From: Blautia_A aquisgranensis
GTDB lineage: Bacteria > Bacillota > Clostridia > Lachnospirales > Lachnospiraceae
Assembly (NCBI RefSeq): GCF_040096615.1
Contig: NZ_JBBMEJ010000011.1
Span: 62,001-126,000, forward strand
DNA: 64,000 nucleotides
Direction: 5' to 3'
The position numbers and the translations under genes are program-made. How positions within the stretch are numbered: the first letter of the stretch is position 1; each line of letters begins with the position of its first letter. The notes beneath the pieces are model-generated. The model did not search any database. It was not told where the DNA came from and saw only the letters and a list, made by a program, of their open reading frames with translations. This document shows, piece after piece, positions 36,613 through 45,342 of this stretch.

Positions 36613-38472
36613 ATGAGTAAAGATGATTCCACAGGGAAAATTCAATGGGACAGGCTTTTAAAAAAACTTTCACCATACACAGTACAGAAAGGGCTGAGAT
36701 ATCTGAAACATTATGGACTGAGGGAATTCTGGATCCGTCTTCACGAGCGGTTTGAACCGGAAGAAGTTCCTTACGGACCATGGTATGAGGCATATCGGCC
36801 AACTGATGAAATTCTGGAGAAGCAGCGCCGGGAAAAATTTAAAGACGGCCCTCTGATCAGTATAGTAGTTCCTGCTTATCTGACGCCAGAACGCTTTCTG
36901 AGACAGATGCTGGATTCGCTTCTTGCCCAGACATATGCAAACTGGGAGCTGTGCCTGGCAAATGGAAGTCCGGAAGATCCGGATATGCAGACTGTGCTTA
37001 AGGCCTATTCGGAGATGGACAGACGTATCCGGTATCAGGATCTCGAGGAGAATCTGGGAATTGCAGAGAACACGAATGCAGCTTTTGCTATGGCAAAGGG
37101 TGAATTTGTGGGGCTTCTGGATCATGATGACCTTCTTGCACCAAATGCACTTTATGAGGTGGCAATGGCCCTGGAACAGCATCCGCAGGCAGATGTGATC
37201 TATACAGACGAAGATAAAGTAACAACCGATCTTTCGGAGTATTTTCAGCCACATCTGAAGCCGGATTTTAATCTGGATCTGCTGAGATCCAACAATTATA
37301 TCTGTCATTTTCTGGTTGTGAGACGTTGCATTGTTGAAAAAACAGGCGGATTCCGCAGAGAATTCGACGGAGCACAGGATTATGATTTTATTTTCCGTTG
37401 TGTGGAGCAGGCGCGAGAAATTGTGCATGTGCCGGAAATTCTGTATCACTGGCGTACACATAAATCATCCACTGCCGACAATCCGGCGAGCAAGATGTAT
37501 GCATTTGAGGCCGGTAAACGTGCGATAGAAGGAAATCTTGGAAGGACAGGAACGAAGGGAACAGTGGAACACACGCCGGATTTCGGATTTTATCGTGTGA
37601 AATATCCGGTGCAGGGAGAACCACTGGTGTCAATCATCATTCCCAACCGGGAAGAAAAGGATACTCTGAAAGAATGTGTGGAATCCATCTTTGAAAAGAC
37701 TTCCTATAAAAATTATGAGATCATTATCGTGGAAAATAACAGCAGCTCTGATGAGATATTCAATTATTACAGACAGCTTTCCAAAGAGCCGAAGGTTCAT
37801 CTGGTCCGCTGGAAAAAAGAATTTAATTATTCTGCGATCAATAATTTCGGTGTTCGAAATGCAAAAGGAGAATATCTTCTTTTTCTGAATAATGATGTAA
37901 AGATCATTGACGCAGATTGGCTTACAGAAATGCTCGGCGTATGTCAGCGCAGGGAAGTGGGAGCTGTCGGTGCAAAACTGCTCTACCCGGACAATACCAT
38001 ACAGCATGCCGGCTGTGTGGTAGGGATAGGCGGAATTGCAGGCAATATGTTTGTGAACATGCCGGCTGAGCGAACCGGTTATCTTCATAAGGCATCGCTC
38101 CTTCAGGATATGAGTTGTGTGACTGCAGCCTGTATGATGATGAAGAAATCTGTTTTTGAAGAAGCAGGCGGATTCACGGAGGAGCTAGCAGTGGCCTTTA
38201 ATGATGTGGATCTTTGTCTGAAAGTGAGAAGTCATGATCATCTGATCGTTTATGATCCGTATGTGAGACTGTACCATTATGAATCCAAGTCAAGAGGTAC
38301 AGAAGACAGTGAGGAAAAGGTACGCCGTTTTCAAAAAGAAATCGAGTATATGCGCTGTCATTGGATGGATATCCTGAAAAAAGGAGATCCTTACTATAAT
38401 AAGAATCTTTCTCTTACAAAATGGAATTATTCTCTGAAACCACTTCCGGGAATGGGAAAGAAGAAGGGATGA
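36613..38472 (+). CDS. Two-domain GT2 glycosyltransferase
   Basis: A 619-residue relative of the genes at 27683 and 30192, but without their beta-rich N-terminal region. It has two GT-A domains: residues about 75-320 (ISIVVPAYLTP, LLDHDDL, YTDEDKVT) and about 335-590 (VSIIIPNREEK, LFLNNDVKI, FNDVDLC). The conserved acidic motifs are intact in both. GGAG lies seven bases before the ATG. It starts a new transcription unit from the shared divergent promoter and is followed four bases later by a third GT2 gene, so it probably adds sugars in the same polymer pathway. Confidence 0.9.
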   Translation: MSKDDSTGKIQWDRLLKKLSPYTVQKGLRYLKHYGLREFWIRLHERFEPEEVPYGPWYEAYRPTDEILEKQRREKFKDGPLISIVVPAYLTPERFLRQMLDSLLAQTYANWELCLANGSPEDPDMQTVLKAYSEMDRRIRYQDLEENLGIAENTNAAFAMAKGEFVGLLDHDDLLAPNALYEVAMALEQHPQADVIYTDEDKVTTDLSEYFQPHLKPDFNLDLLRSNNYICHFLVVRRCIVEKTGGFRREFDGAQDYDFIFRCVEQAREIVHVPEILYHWRTHKSSTADNPASKMYAFEAGKRAIEGNLGRTGTKGTVEHTPDFGFYRVKYPVQGEPLVSIIIPNREEKDTLKECVESIFEKTSYKNYEIIIVENNSSSDEIFNYYRQLSKEPKVHLVRWKKEFNYSAINNFGVRNAKGEYLLFLNNDVKIIDADWLTEMLGVCQRREVGAVGAKLLYPDNTIQHAGCVVGIGGIAGNMFVNMPAERTGYLHKASLLQDMSCVTAACMMMKKSVFEEAGGFTEELAVAFNDVDLCLKVRSHDHLIVYDPYVRLYHYESKSRGTEDSEEKVRRFQKEIEYMRCHWMDILKKGDPYYNKNLSLTKWNYSLKPLPGMGKKKG

Positions 38473-38476
38473 ATGA

Positions 38477-39433
38477 ATGCAGGTAGTATCAGTAGTTATA
38501 CCCAACTTTAATGGTATGGCATATCTGGACGGTGTTCTTTCCAGCCTGGAAAGACAGACAATCGATAATTTTGAAGTAATATTAGTAGATAATGGTTCTA
38601 CAGATGGAAGCTGTGCTTTTGTGGCAGCGGAATATCCCTGGGTGCATATGATACAGCTTCCGGAAAATTACGGTTTCAGCAGAGCTGTCAACGAAGGAAT
38701 CCGTGTATCAAGATCTCCGTATGTACTTCTTTTAAATAATGATACAGAGGTGAAATGCGATTTTCTTGAGGAAATGGTAGCTGCACTTCGCAGACACAAA
38801 AAAGCTTTTTCGTGTCAGGCAAAAATGATCCAGTTTCATGATCGGGACAGGATGGATGATGCGGGAAATTATTACTGTGCACTTGGCTGGGCCTTTGCCA
38901 GAGGGAAGGGAAAAGATATTGATCGCTATGAAAAAGAGCAGAAGATTTTTTCCACCTGTGCAGGTGCGGCGATCTACCGCAAGAAAGTGCTTGAGCGGAT
39001 AGGAGAATTTGACGAGGAACATTTTGCATATCTGGAGGATCTGGATATCGGATACCGTGCCCGAATTCAGGGATACGAAAACTGGTATGCCCCGAAAGCA
39101 AAGGTCTATCATGTTGGCAGCGGAACGAGTGGTTCCAGATATAATCAGTTTAAAATACGTTATTCTTCAAGAAATAATATTTATCTGATCTACAAGAACA
39201 TGCCGTTTCTCCAGATTGTATTAAATATGCCGTTTTTTATCGTGGGATTTGGGGCAAAGATTCTGTTTTTCGCATCAAAAGGCTTCGGACGGGAATACCT
39301 GGCCGGCATTAAAAACGGCTTCCAGATCAGCCGTAAAAACAAAAAAGTAAAGTTTTCCATGCAGAATCTGCCACGTTATATCAAAGTGCAGTTTGAACTT
39401 TGGATCAACATTTTTAAACGTTTTGTCGGTTAA
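38477..39433 (+). CDS. GT2 glycosyltransferase, rhamnosyltransferase-like (WbbL type)
   Basis: A single GT-A domain enzyme of 318 residues. It has VSVVIPNFNGMAYLDGVL at the start, VILVDNGSTDGS, the metal site LLLNNDTEV near residue 92, and the acceptor-side motif FAYLEDLDIGYRARIQGY near residue 193, typical of WbbL/RfbN-like rhamnosyltransferases. A hydrophobic segment near residue 250 suggests membrane association. It lies four bases after the two-domain GT2. With rfbC in the locus, L-rhamnose is a reasonable donor sugar but is not proven. Confidence 0.87.
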   Translation: MQVVSVVIPNFNGMAYLDGVLSSLERQTIDNFEVILVDNGSTDGSCAFVAAEYPWVHMIQLPENYGFSRAVNEGIRVSRSPYVLLLNNDTEVKCDFLEEMVAALRRHKKAFSCQAKMIQFHDRDRMDDAGNYYCALGWAFARGKGKDIDRYEKEQKIFSTCAGAAIYRKKVLERIGEFDEEHFAYLEDLDIGYRARIQGYENWYAPKAKVYHVGSGTSGSRYNQFKIRYSSRNNIYLIYKNMPFLQIVLNMPFFIVGFGAKILFFASKGFGREYLAGIKNGFQISRKNKKVKFSMQNLPRYIKVQFELWINIFKRFVG

Positions 39434-39480
39434 AATACCATATTTTCATAGAAATTTTATATTTCAGAAAGAAGATTTTG

Positions 39481-39509
39481 TTGCTTTTGAGTTTCATCTA
39501 TTATAAGAT
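39481..39509 (+). promoter_or_regulatory. Possible promoter before the sugar phosphotransferase
   Basis: TTGCTT at 39481-39486, a 17-base spacer and TAAGAT at 39504-39509. The match is weak, but the 90-base gap upstream of the next gene holds no other signal. Confidence 0.3.
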
Positions 39510-39541
39510 AAAGGCAATGAACTTAAATGAGGTGGCGGAAA

Positions 39542-40945
39542 TTGATTAAAGATAACCAGAAAAATTTCAGTCGTCTCCATATGCTGATCGATGTATTTGT
39601 GGTTGCAGTTTCTTATGCATTGGCATGGCTGATCCGTTTTCAGGGACTTTTTGAACATTCTGCGGTACAGTCCAAGACCGTTCAGGAATATATGTTTATG
39701 CTGATATTCATTATTCCGGGTTATCTGCTTTTGTATCAGGCCTTTGACCTTTATACACCGATGCGGATGCAGGGGCGCCGTCTCGTACTAGCCGGAGTTA
39801 TAAAGGCAAACGCGTTAGGGCTCCTTATCATCATGTTCGCACTTTATAATTTTAAAGAACTGGATTATTCCCGTCTTACACTGGTTTCATTTTGTTTCAT
39901 AAATATTGTCCTTGAATGGAGTGTACGCATGTTTGTGTTTTATATTCTCAGGGACATGCGACGAAAAGGAATGAATCAGAAACAGATATTGCTGGTAGGT
40001 TACAGTCGTGCGGCAGAAGAATATGTGGACAGGATCCTGCAGAATCCGCAATGGGGATATGTGATCAGGGGAATACTGGATGATAATGTACCGGCAGGTA
40101 CAACATATAAAGGAATAAAGGTAATTGGAAGAATTGCCAATCTTATGATTATTCTTCCATCCAGCCGGCTGGATGAAATAGCCATTACCCTGGGATTAAA
40201 TGAGTATTATCGTCTGGAAGAGATTGTGGCACTCTGCGAAAAATCGGGAGTGCATACGAAATTTATTCCGGATTATAATAATATTATTCCGACCAAACCG
40301 TATACAGAAGATATTCTCGGGCTTCCGGTGATCAATATCCGGTATGTGCCGCTGAGCAACACGTTTAATGCACTGATAAAGAGAATGATGGACATTGTAG
40401 GAGCAGCTGTTGCTATCGTTGTTTCCTCGCCGGTAATGCTGGTTTTGTGCATTCTGATCAAATTAACCTCACCAGGACCTTTGATCTACAAACAGGAACG
40501 TGTCGGACTTCATAACCAGACTTTTCGAATGTATAAATTTCGTTCCATGGAGATTCAGAAAGAATCCGAAGAAAAAAAAGCATGGACAGTCAAAAACGAT
40601 CCCAGAGTTACCGGAATCGGAAAATTTATGCGGCATACCAGTCTGGACGAGCTTCCACAGCTCTTTAATATTCTGAAAGGTGAAATGAGTCTTGTGGGGC
40701 CGAGACCGGAGCGACCATTTTTTGTAGAAAAGTTTCGGGAGGAAATACCACGATATATGGTTAAACATCAGGTACGTCCGGGTCTTACCGGATGGGCGCA
40801 GGTGAATGGCTATCGTGGGGATACTTCTATAAGAAAGCGGATAGAATGTGATCTTTACTATATTGAAAACTGGTCAGTAAGTTTTGATATAAAAATCATG
40901 TTTCTTACCATATTCAAGGGATTTATCAACAAGAATGCATATTAA
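39542..40945 (+). CDS. Polyprenyl-phosphate glycosyl-1-phosphate transferase (WbaP/WcaJ family)
   Basis: This initiating enzyme moves a sugar-1-phosphate from a nucleotide sugar to undecaprenyl phosphate. Of about 467 residues, the N-terminal half has four membrane helices and a Rossmann-like segment (QILLVGYSRAAEEY). The C-terminal half is the catalytic bacterial sugar transferase domain: membrane hairpin near IVGAAVAIVVSSPVML, then PLIYKQERVGLHNQTFRMYKFRSM, the family's VGPRPERP, and RPGLTGWAQVNGYRG. The TTG at 39542 has GAGGTGG six bases upstream and is preferred; an ATG at 39527 in frame has no ribosome site. It probably starts the glycan made by the neighbouring GT2 enzymes. Confidence 0.92.
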   Translation: MIKDNQKNFSRLHMLIDVFVVAVSYALAWLIRFQGLFEHSAVQSKTVQEYMFMLIFIIPGYLLLYQAFDLYTPMRMQGRRLVLAGVIKANALGLLIIMFALYNFKELDYSRLTLVSFCFINIVLEWSVRMFVFYILRDMRRKGMNQKQILLVGYSRAAEEYVDRILQNPQWGYVIRGILDDNVPAGTTYKGIKVIGRIANLMIILPSSRLDEIAITLGLNEYYRLEEIVALCEKSGVHTKFIPDYNNIIPTKPYTEDILGLPVINIRYVPLSNTFNALIKRMMDIVGAAVAIVVSSPVMLVLCILIKLTSPGPLIYKQERVGLHNQTFRMYKFRSMEIQKESEEKKAWTVKNDPRVTGIGKFMRHTSLDELPQLFNILKGEMSLVGPRPERPFFVEKFREEIPRYMVKHQVRPGLTGWAQVNGYRGDTSIRKRIECDLYYIENWSVSFDIKIMFLTIFKGFINKNAY

Positions 40946-40963
40946 AAAGGGGAAAAATAAGAA

Positions 40964-42307
40964 ATGTCAAAACCTCGGAAAAAAAGAAAAAAGCTTCTGT
41001 TCGTCCTGGAAATTATAGTTTTGCTTCTGTTTATCGGAGGACTTTTTGTTTACGGACAGATATCAGCGAAACTGGACAAGATAGATATTCAGGAAACAGA
41101 TCTTTCGGATCAGGATATTGTAACGAATGATCAGGCACCGCAGATGACAGGCTATACAACATATGCACTGTTTGGACTGGATCACAGAAACAAAAATGAA
41201 AAACTGAACACAGAAAACAGTGATACGATTATCATTGCAAGCATCAATAATGATACGAAATCAATCAAGCTGGTATCTATATACAGAGACACCCTGCTTA
41301 ATGTAAAAGATGACACGTATTCAAAGGCCAATGCGGCGTATGCACTGGGAGGCCCTGCACAGGCGGTCTCCATGCTGAATACAAATCTTGACCTGAATAT
41401 TACGGATTATGTAGCAATTGATTTTGATGCGCTGGTAACAGTTGTAGACTGCCTTGGCGGACTGGATATTCCTCTTTCTTATGCAGAGATGGTTCATATG
41501 AATAATTATTGTGTGGAAACGTCGGAGGAAACAGGAAAGAGTTATACGCCGATAGAACTTCCGGATCCGAAACCGGATGATATTGAAGCAACTCTGGGAA
41601 CCTATCATCTGAATGGTGTGCAGGCAACTTCCTACTGCCGTATCCGCTATACAGCAAGCCTTGATATGGGCCGTACAGAGAGACAGAGACGGGTGATTCA
41701 GATGATTGTGGACAAGGCAAAAAAGGCAGGCCTTTCAACAATCTTTGATATTATGGATCAGGTATTTCCGATGATAAAAACAACAGTATCAAAGACCGAG
41801 ATTCTGAAACTGCTTCCGACTATGATCGGTTATAATATTGAGAACACGACAGGATTTCCTGAAGATTATAATTTTGCTACGGTTAAGGGAAGCGTAATTG
41901 TTCCGACAACTCTGGAATCCAATGTTTTGAAATTACATCAGTTTCTGTATGGAGCGACGAATTATACACCAACCCAGGAAGTGATGAATAAGAGTGAACA
42001 GATCATATCTATTGCCGGAGGCGGAGATGTACAGACAGACACTCAGGACGGAACGGAGACATCTGAAAATAATTCTTATGTATATAATGCGGATGACAGT
42101 GAAGATATGGATTATTCGGCAGAAAATAATGTAGATAATACAGACTATTCAACTGAGAATAATGTGGATGATACGGACTATTCTGTTGAAAATAATACAG
42201 ATGATACGGATTATTCCGGAGATGATTATAATTCCGGCAGTGATGATTCGGAATATGACAGTGACTATACAGCAGATTATGATGATAATTTTTCAGATGA
42301 TGAATAA
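40964..42307 (+). CDS. LytR-CpsA-Psr (LCP) family wall-polymer ligase
   Basis: LCP enzymes move glycans from undecaprenyl pyrophosphate to peptidoglycan. The 447-residue protein has a basic start, one membrane helix (about residues 11-29) and an extracellular LCP domain (about 60-290) with FGLDHR, ENSDTIIIASINN, KLVSIYRDTLLNV and the arginine-rich RIRYTASLDMGRTERQRRV. The last 80 residues are very acidic, with three 11-residue copies of an ENN-x-D-DYS unit. It lies 18 bases after the initiating transferase, which fits attachment of the locus glycan to the wall. A terminator follows. Confidence 0.93.
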   Translation: MSKPRKKRKKLLFVLEIIVLLLFIGGLFVYGQISAKLDKIDIQETDLSDQDIVTNDQAPQMTGYTTYALFGLDHRNKNEKLNTENSDTIIIASINNDTKSIKLVSIYRDTLLNVKDDTYSKANAAYALGGPAQAVSMLNTNLDLNITDYVAIDFDALVTVVDCLGGLDIPLSYAEMVHMNNYCVETSEETGKSYTPIELPDPKPDDIEATLGTYHLNGVQATSYCRIRYTASLDMGRTERQRRVIQMIVDKAKKAGLSTIFDIMDQVFPMIKTTVSKTEILKLLPTMIGYNIENTTGFPEDYNFATVKGSVIVPTTLESNVLKLHQFLYGATNYTPTQEVMNKSEQIISIAGGGDVQTDTQDGTETSENNSYVYNADDSEDMDYSAENNVDNTDYSTENNVDDTDYSVENNTDDTDYSGDDYNSGSDDSEYDSDYTADYDDNFSDDE

Positions 42308-42326
42308 AATATTAATCAGTCAGCAG

Positions 42327-42360
42327 AAAGGACCATCCGATAATGGGTGGTCCTTTCTGA
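42327..42360 (+). terminator. Rho-independent terminator after the LCP gene
   Basis: A 12-base stem AAAGGACCATCC with GGGTGGTCCTTT (one G-U pair) has a 6-base loop and a short T-rich tail. It sits just before the next GT2 gene's ribosome site, so read-through may feed that gene. Confidence 0.7.
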
Positions 42361-42373
42361 ACAGGAGAAAAAT

Positions 42374-43303
42374 ATGAGAACAGTAAAAACAGATGTGATC
42401 ATTCCGTCATATCATCCGGGAGAAGAGTTCGGCCGACTTCTGGAGAGACTCAACGCGCAGAAATATCCTATTAATAAGATTATCATTATGAATACGGAGG
42501 AGAAATTCTGGAAAAAAGAGTGGGAAAATAAATATCCTCTGGTAGAAGTGCATCATCTTTCAAAAGAAGAATTCGATCATGGTGCGACCAGAAGGAAAGG
42601 GGCAGAGCTTTCCGATGCGAAAATCCTTGTGTTTATGACGCAGGATGCTCTTCCGGCTGACAGGAATCTGATAGGAAATTTGGTGTCTGCGCTACAGAAT
42701 AATGAAAATGCAGGAGCGGCTTATGCACGTCAGCTTCCAAAGGAAGACTGCCGTTTTCTGGAGAAATATACTCGTTCTTTCAATTATCCGGAAAAATCCT
42801 GTGTGAAAACGGAAAAGGACGTAGAAACAAGAGGAATCAAAACTTATTTCTGCTCCAATGTATGTGCAGCTTATGATCACAGTGTTTATGAGAAAGTAGG
42901 AGGTTTTCCGGAGAAGGCTATTTTTAATGAAGATATGATCTATGCAGGATGGATGGCGAAAAAAGGTTATGCGATTGTCTATGCGGCAGACGCAAGGGTG
43001 TATCATTCCCATAATTATACCTGCATGCAGCAGTTTCACAGGAATTTTGACCTTGGTGTTTCACAGGCAGAGCATCCGGAGGTTTTTGAAGGTGTTCCAT
43101 CCGAAGGCGAAGGTATCCGCCTGGTAAAAAAAAGCATGGCTTATCTGGTGCGTACAGGTCATATCTGGATGATTCCCGGACTGTTTTTTCAGAGTGCTGC
43201 CAAATATGCGGGCTATTTTCTGGGGAAGAGATATAGGAAGCTCCCGGAAAATCTGATTCTTGCCTGCACCATGAGTCCGTATTACTGGAAAAAAAGACAG
43301 TAA
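42374..43303 (+). CDS. GT2 glycosyltransferase, rhamnosyltransferase-like (RgpB type)
   Basis: A 309-residue GT-A enzyme: TDVIIPSYHPGEEF at the start, the family's EEFDHGATRRKG near residue 71, MTQDALPAD at the metal site, and the acceptor-side FNEDMIYAGWMAKKGY near residue 186. This pattern is found in dTDP-rhamnose-using GT2 enzymes. I chose the ATG at 42374 because AGGAG lies eight bases upstream; the frame is open earlier but only through the terminator. A strong hairpin follows it, so it probably ends this glycan block. Confidence 0.87.
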   Translation: MRTVKTDVIIPSYHPGEEFGRLLERLNAQKYPINKIIIMNTEEKFWKKEWENKYPLVEVHHLSKEEFDHGATRRKGAELSDAKILVFMTQDALPADRNLIGNLVSALQNNENAGAAYARQLPKEDCRFLEKYTRSFNYPEKSCVKTEKDVETRGIKTYFCSNVCAAYDHSVYEKVGGFPEKAIFNEDMIYAGWMAKKGYAIVYAADARVYHSHNYTCMQQFHRNFDLGVSQAEHPEVFEGVPSEGEGIRLVKKSMAYLVRTGHIWMIPGLFFQSAAKYAGYFLGKRYRKLPENLILACTMSPYYWKKRQ

Positions 43304-43341
43304 TGTAAGCGGAAGCATCATATCACGGTTTTTTAAAGGAT

Positions 43342-43385
43342 AAAACACAGTTTAAACACAATTCCCTGTTAAACTGTGTTTTATA
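43342..43385. terminator. Strong Rho-independent terminator
   Basis: A perfect 14-base stem AAAACACAGTTTAA with TTAAACTGTGTTTT around a 13-base loop. The A and T runs are inside the stem ends, so it may work in both directions. It ends the surface-glycan block. Confidence 0.8.
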
Positions 43386-43429
43386 AAGCAGATGGCAGAC
43401 GAAAAAATAAAGAAGGGAGCACCAGAGAT

Positions 43430-45151
43430 ATGAGTGAGGAAAACAGATGGGGACAGGATCCTGACAGTGAAAACGGAACTGTGCCGACAGAAAACAATGC
43501 TCTGAATACTTATGGGAATACAGATGCTGACAGTACAGCGGAGACTGCCGCAGAAAATATAGATGCTGCACAGAAAACAGAAAGTGTTACACCGAATTTT
43601 ACGATGGAAAAACCGCAGACACATCCGTATTCAGCAGGTCGCAAACTTCAGGAAGAACAGAATCGCAGCGAAGAGCGTATGGCTGGCAGTGCCGGAACAT
43701 CCGAAAATCAGAGGAATAACAATACAGAAACACCGAAATATGCACATTATCAGGTGCATCAGCCACAGGCAGGAAATTATGCGGGCGGAAGTATTCCTCC
43801 GAAGAAGCCTGGAAAGCCGAAAAAAACGCATGGAAACGGAAATGGTGGTTTTGGAAAGAAAGCAGCCACAGCAGTTGCTCTTGCAGTGATCTTCGGTCTG
43901 GTAGCGGGCGTTGCTTTTCAGGGAGTCAATATTGCGGCAGATAAATACAGAGGCAGCGACAGCAGTAACACACAGATTGGAAAAACAGAGACACTTACAG
44001 ATACACAGAACAGTACAGACAGTTCCACAGATTCTGATGTAAAGAATATCGTGGCAGAGAGTGGAACAGTGGCAGGGGTGGCACAGGCAACCATGTCTTC
44101 TATCGTTGCCATTACCTCTGTCAGTGTGCAGGAGATCCCAAGCTTTTTTGGATACGGAACACGCCAGTACCAGAGTGCAGGCAGCGGATCCGGAATCATT
44201 GTGGGAGAGAATGATGATGAGCTTCTGATTGCAACCAATAACCATGTTGTATCCGGAGCTACTACTTTGACAGTATGCTTTGCGGGAAGTGATGTGGTCG
44301 GAGCAGAGGAAGAGACACAGGCTATGGCCAGCGGAGAGAGCTCCACAGACAGTTCTTCTGATGTAGATGTAGATAATGCTGTTTCCGCGAAGATCAAGGG
44401 TACGGATGAGGAGAACGATCTGGCAGTTGTAGCTGTAGAGAAATCCGATATTCCGGAGGAAACCATGAATGAGATCAAGATCGCACAGCTTGGAAGCTCT
44501 GATGATCTGGTCGTTGGTGAACAGGTAGTGGCTATCGGTAATGCACTTGGCTATGGACAGTCTGTTACATCCGGCTGGGTAAGTGCCCTGAATCGAAGCA
44601 TCAGCACAGACGAAGGTGAGACAAGCGGACTGATTCAGACCGATGCGGCTATCAATCCTGGAAACAGCGGTGGTGCACTTCTGAACATGAATGGTGAGGT
44701 TATCGGAATCAACGCAGCCAAATATGCAGACAGCCAGGTAGAGGGAATGGGATATGCGATCCCGATCTCCAAGGCAGAGCCAATTCTGGAGGAGCTGATG
44801 CAGCGTCAGACACGTGACAAGGTAGAGGATTCCTCAAAGGTGGGATATCTGGGTGTCAAGGCGGCTGATCTCACATCAGAGGCGATCCAGATGTACAACA
44901 TGCCAGCCGGTGCATTCCTTACAAAGGTTACAGAAGGCGGTGCAGCTGACAAGGCCGGAATCAAAAAAGGCGATATCATCGTGAAGCTGGACGGCCAGAA
45001 GGTAAGCGGTAAGGATGATCTTGTGAGCAAGCTTCAGTACTATGAGTCAGGTGAGACTATTGATGTGGATATTGCCAGAGCCAACAGCGGAGAGTATAAG
45101 GAACAGACGGTAAAAGTTACTCTTGGAAGCAAACCGGCTTCGGAAAACTGA
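43430..45151 (+). CDS. htrA: HtrA/DegP-like membrane serine protease with PDZ domain
   Basis: This envelope quality-control protease has 573 residues. A long, low-complexity cytoplasmic N-terminus (about residues 1-140) precedes one membrane helix (TAVALAVIFGLVAGVAF). The trypsin-like domain follows with the triad His in NNHVVSG, Asp in DLAVVAV and Ser in GNSGGALL. A PDZ domain lies near the C-terminus (YLGVKAAD to GIKKGDIIVKLDGQKV). A Ser/Asp-rich insertion lies between His and Asp. The ATG at 43430 follows GAAGGGAG; the frame is open upstream through the hairpin but without a site. Gram-positive HtrA is often controlled by cell-envelope stress systems; no operator is visible here. Confidence 0.94.
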   Translation: MSEENRWGQDPDSENGTVPTENNALNTYGNTDADSTAETAAENIDAAQKTESVTPNFTMEKPQTHPYSAGRKLQEEQNRSEERMAGSAGTSENQRNNNTETPKYAHYQVHQPQAGNYAGGSIPPKKPGKPKKTHGNGNGGFGKKAATAVALAVIFGLVAGVAFQGVNIAADKYRGSDSSNTQIGKTETLTDTQNSTDSSTDSDVKNIVAESGTVAGVAQATMSSIVAITSVSVQEIPSFFGYGTRQYQSAGSGSGIIVGENDDELLIATNNHVVSGATTLTVCFAGSDVVGAEEETQAMASGESSTDSSSDVDVDNAVSAKIKGTDEENDLAVVAVEKSDIPEETMNEIKIAQLGSSDDLVVGEQVVAIGNALGYGQSVTSGWVSALNRSISTDEGETSGLIQTDAAINPGNSGGALLNMNGEVIGINAAKYADSQVEGMGYAIPISKAEPILEELMQRQTRDKVEDSSKVGYLGVKAADLTSEAIQMYNMPAGAFLTKVTEGGAADKAGIKKGDIIVKLDGQKVSGKDDLVSKLQYYESGETIDVDIARANSGEYKEQTVKVTLGSKPASEN

Positions 45152-45176
45152 TGAGAAATATAAATACAGGAATATT

Positions 45177-45215
45177 ACGGGGAGCTGCATTTAAGGTGTG
45201 GCTCCCTGTTGCGTT
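45177..45215 (+). terminator. Probable terminator after htrA
   Basis: ACGGGGAGC pairs with GCTCCCTGT around a 15-base loop, followed by a T-containing tail. The U-run is interrupted, so the call is moderate. Confidence 0.5.
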
Positions 45216-45229
45216 TATAAAAAGTTAAT

Positions 45230-45257
45230 TTGATACGTCTGGATTATGTGGTATAAT
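45230..45257 (+). promoter_or_regulatory. Predicted promoter for clpX
   Basis: TTGATA at 45230-45235 and a perfect TATAAT at 45252-45257 have a 16-base spacer, 85 bases before the ATG. Confidence 0.65.
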
Positions 45258-45342
45258 AATCAGTATGACACAATGGCGAAGAAGCCTGTGTGTGAAGGAC
45301 AAAGATCCGAAACCTTGGATAAGAATCAGAAAGGGAAACATT

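Noticed and set aside
43342..43382. Inverted repeat as an end of a mobile element
   Set aside because: It is a single hairpin with AT-rich ends typical of a terminator; no transposase or target duplication nearby.
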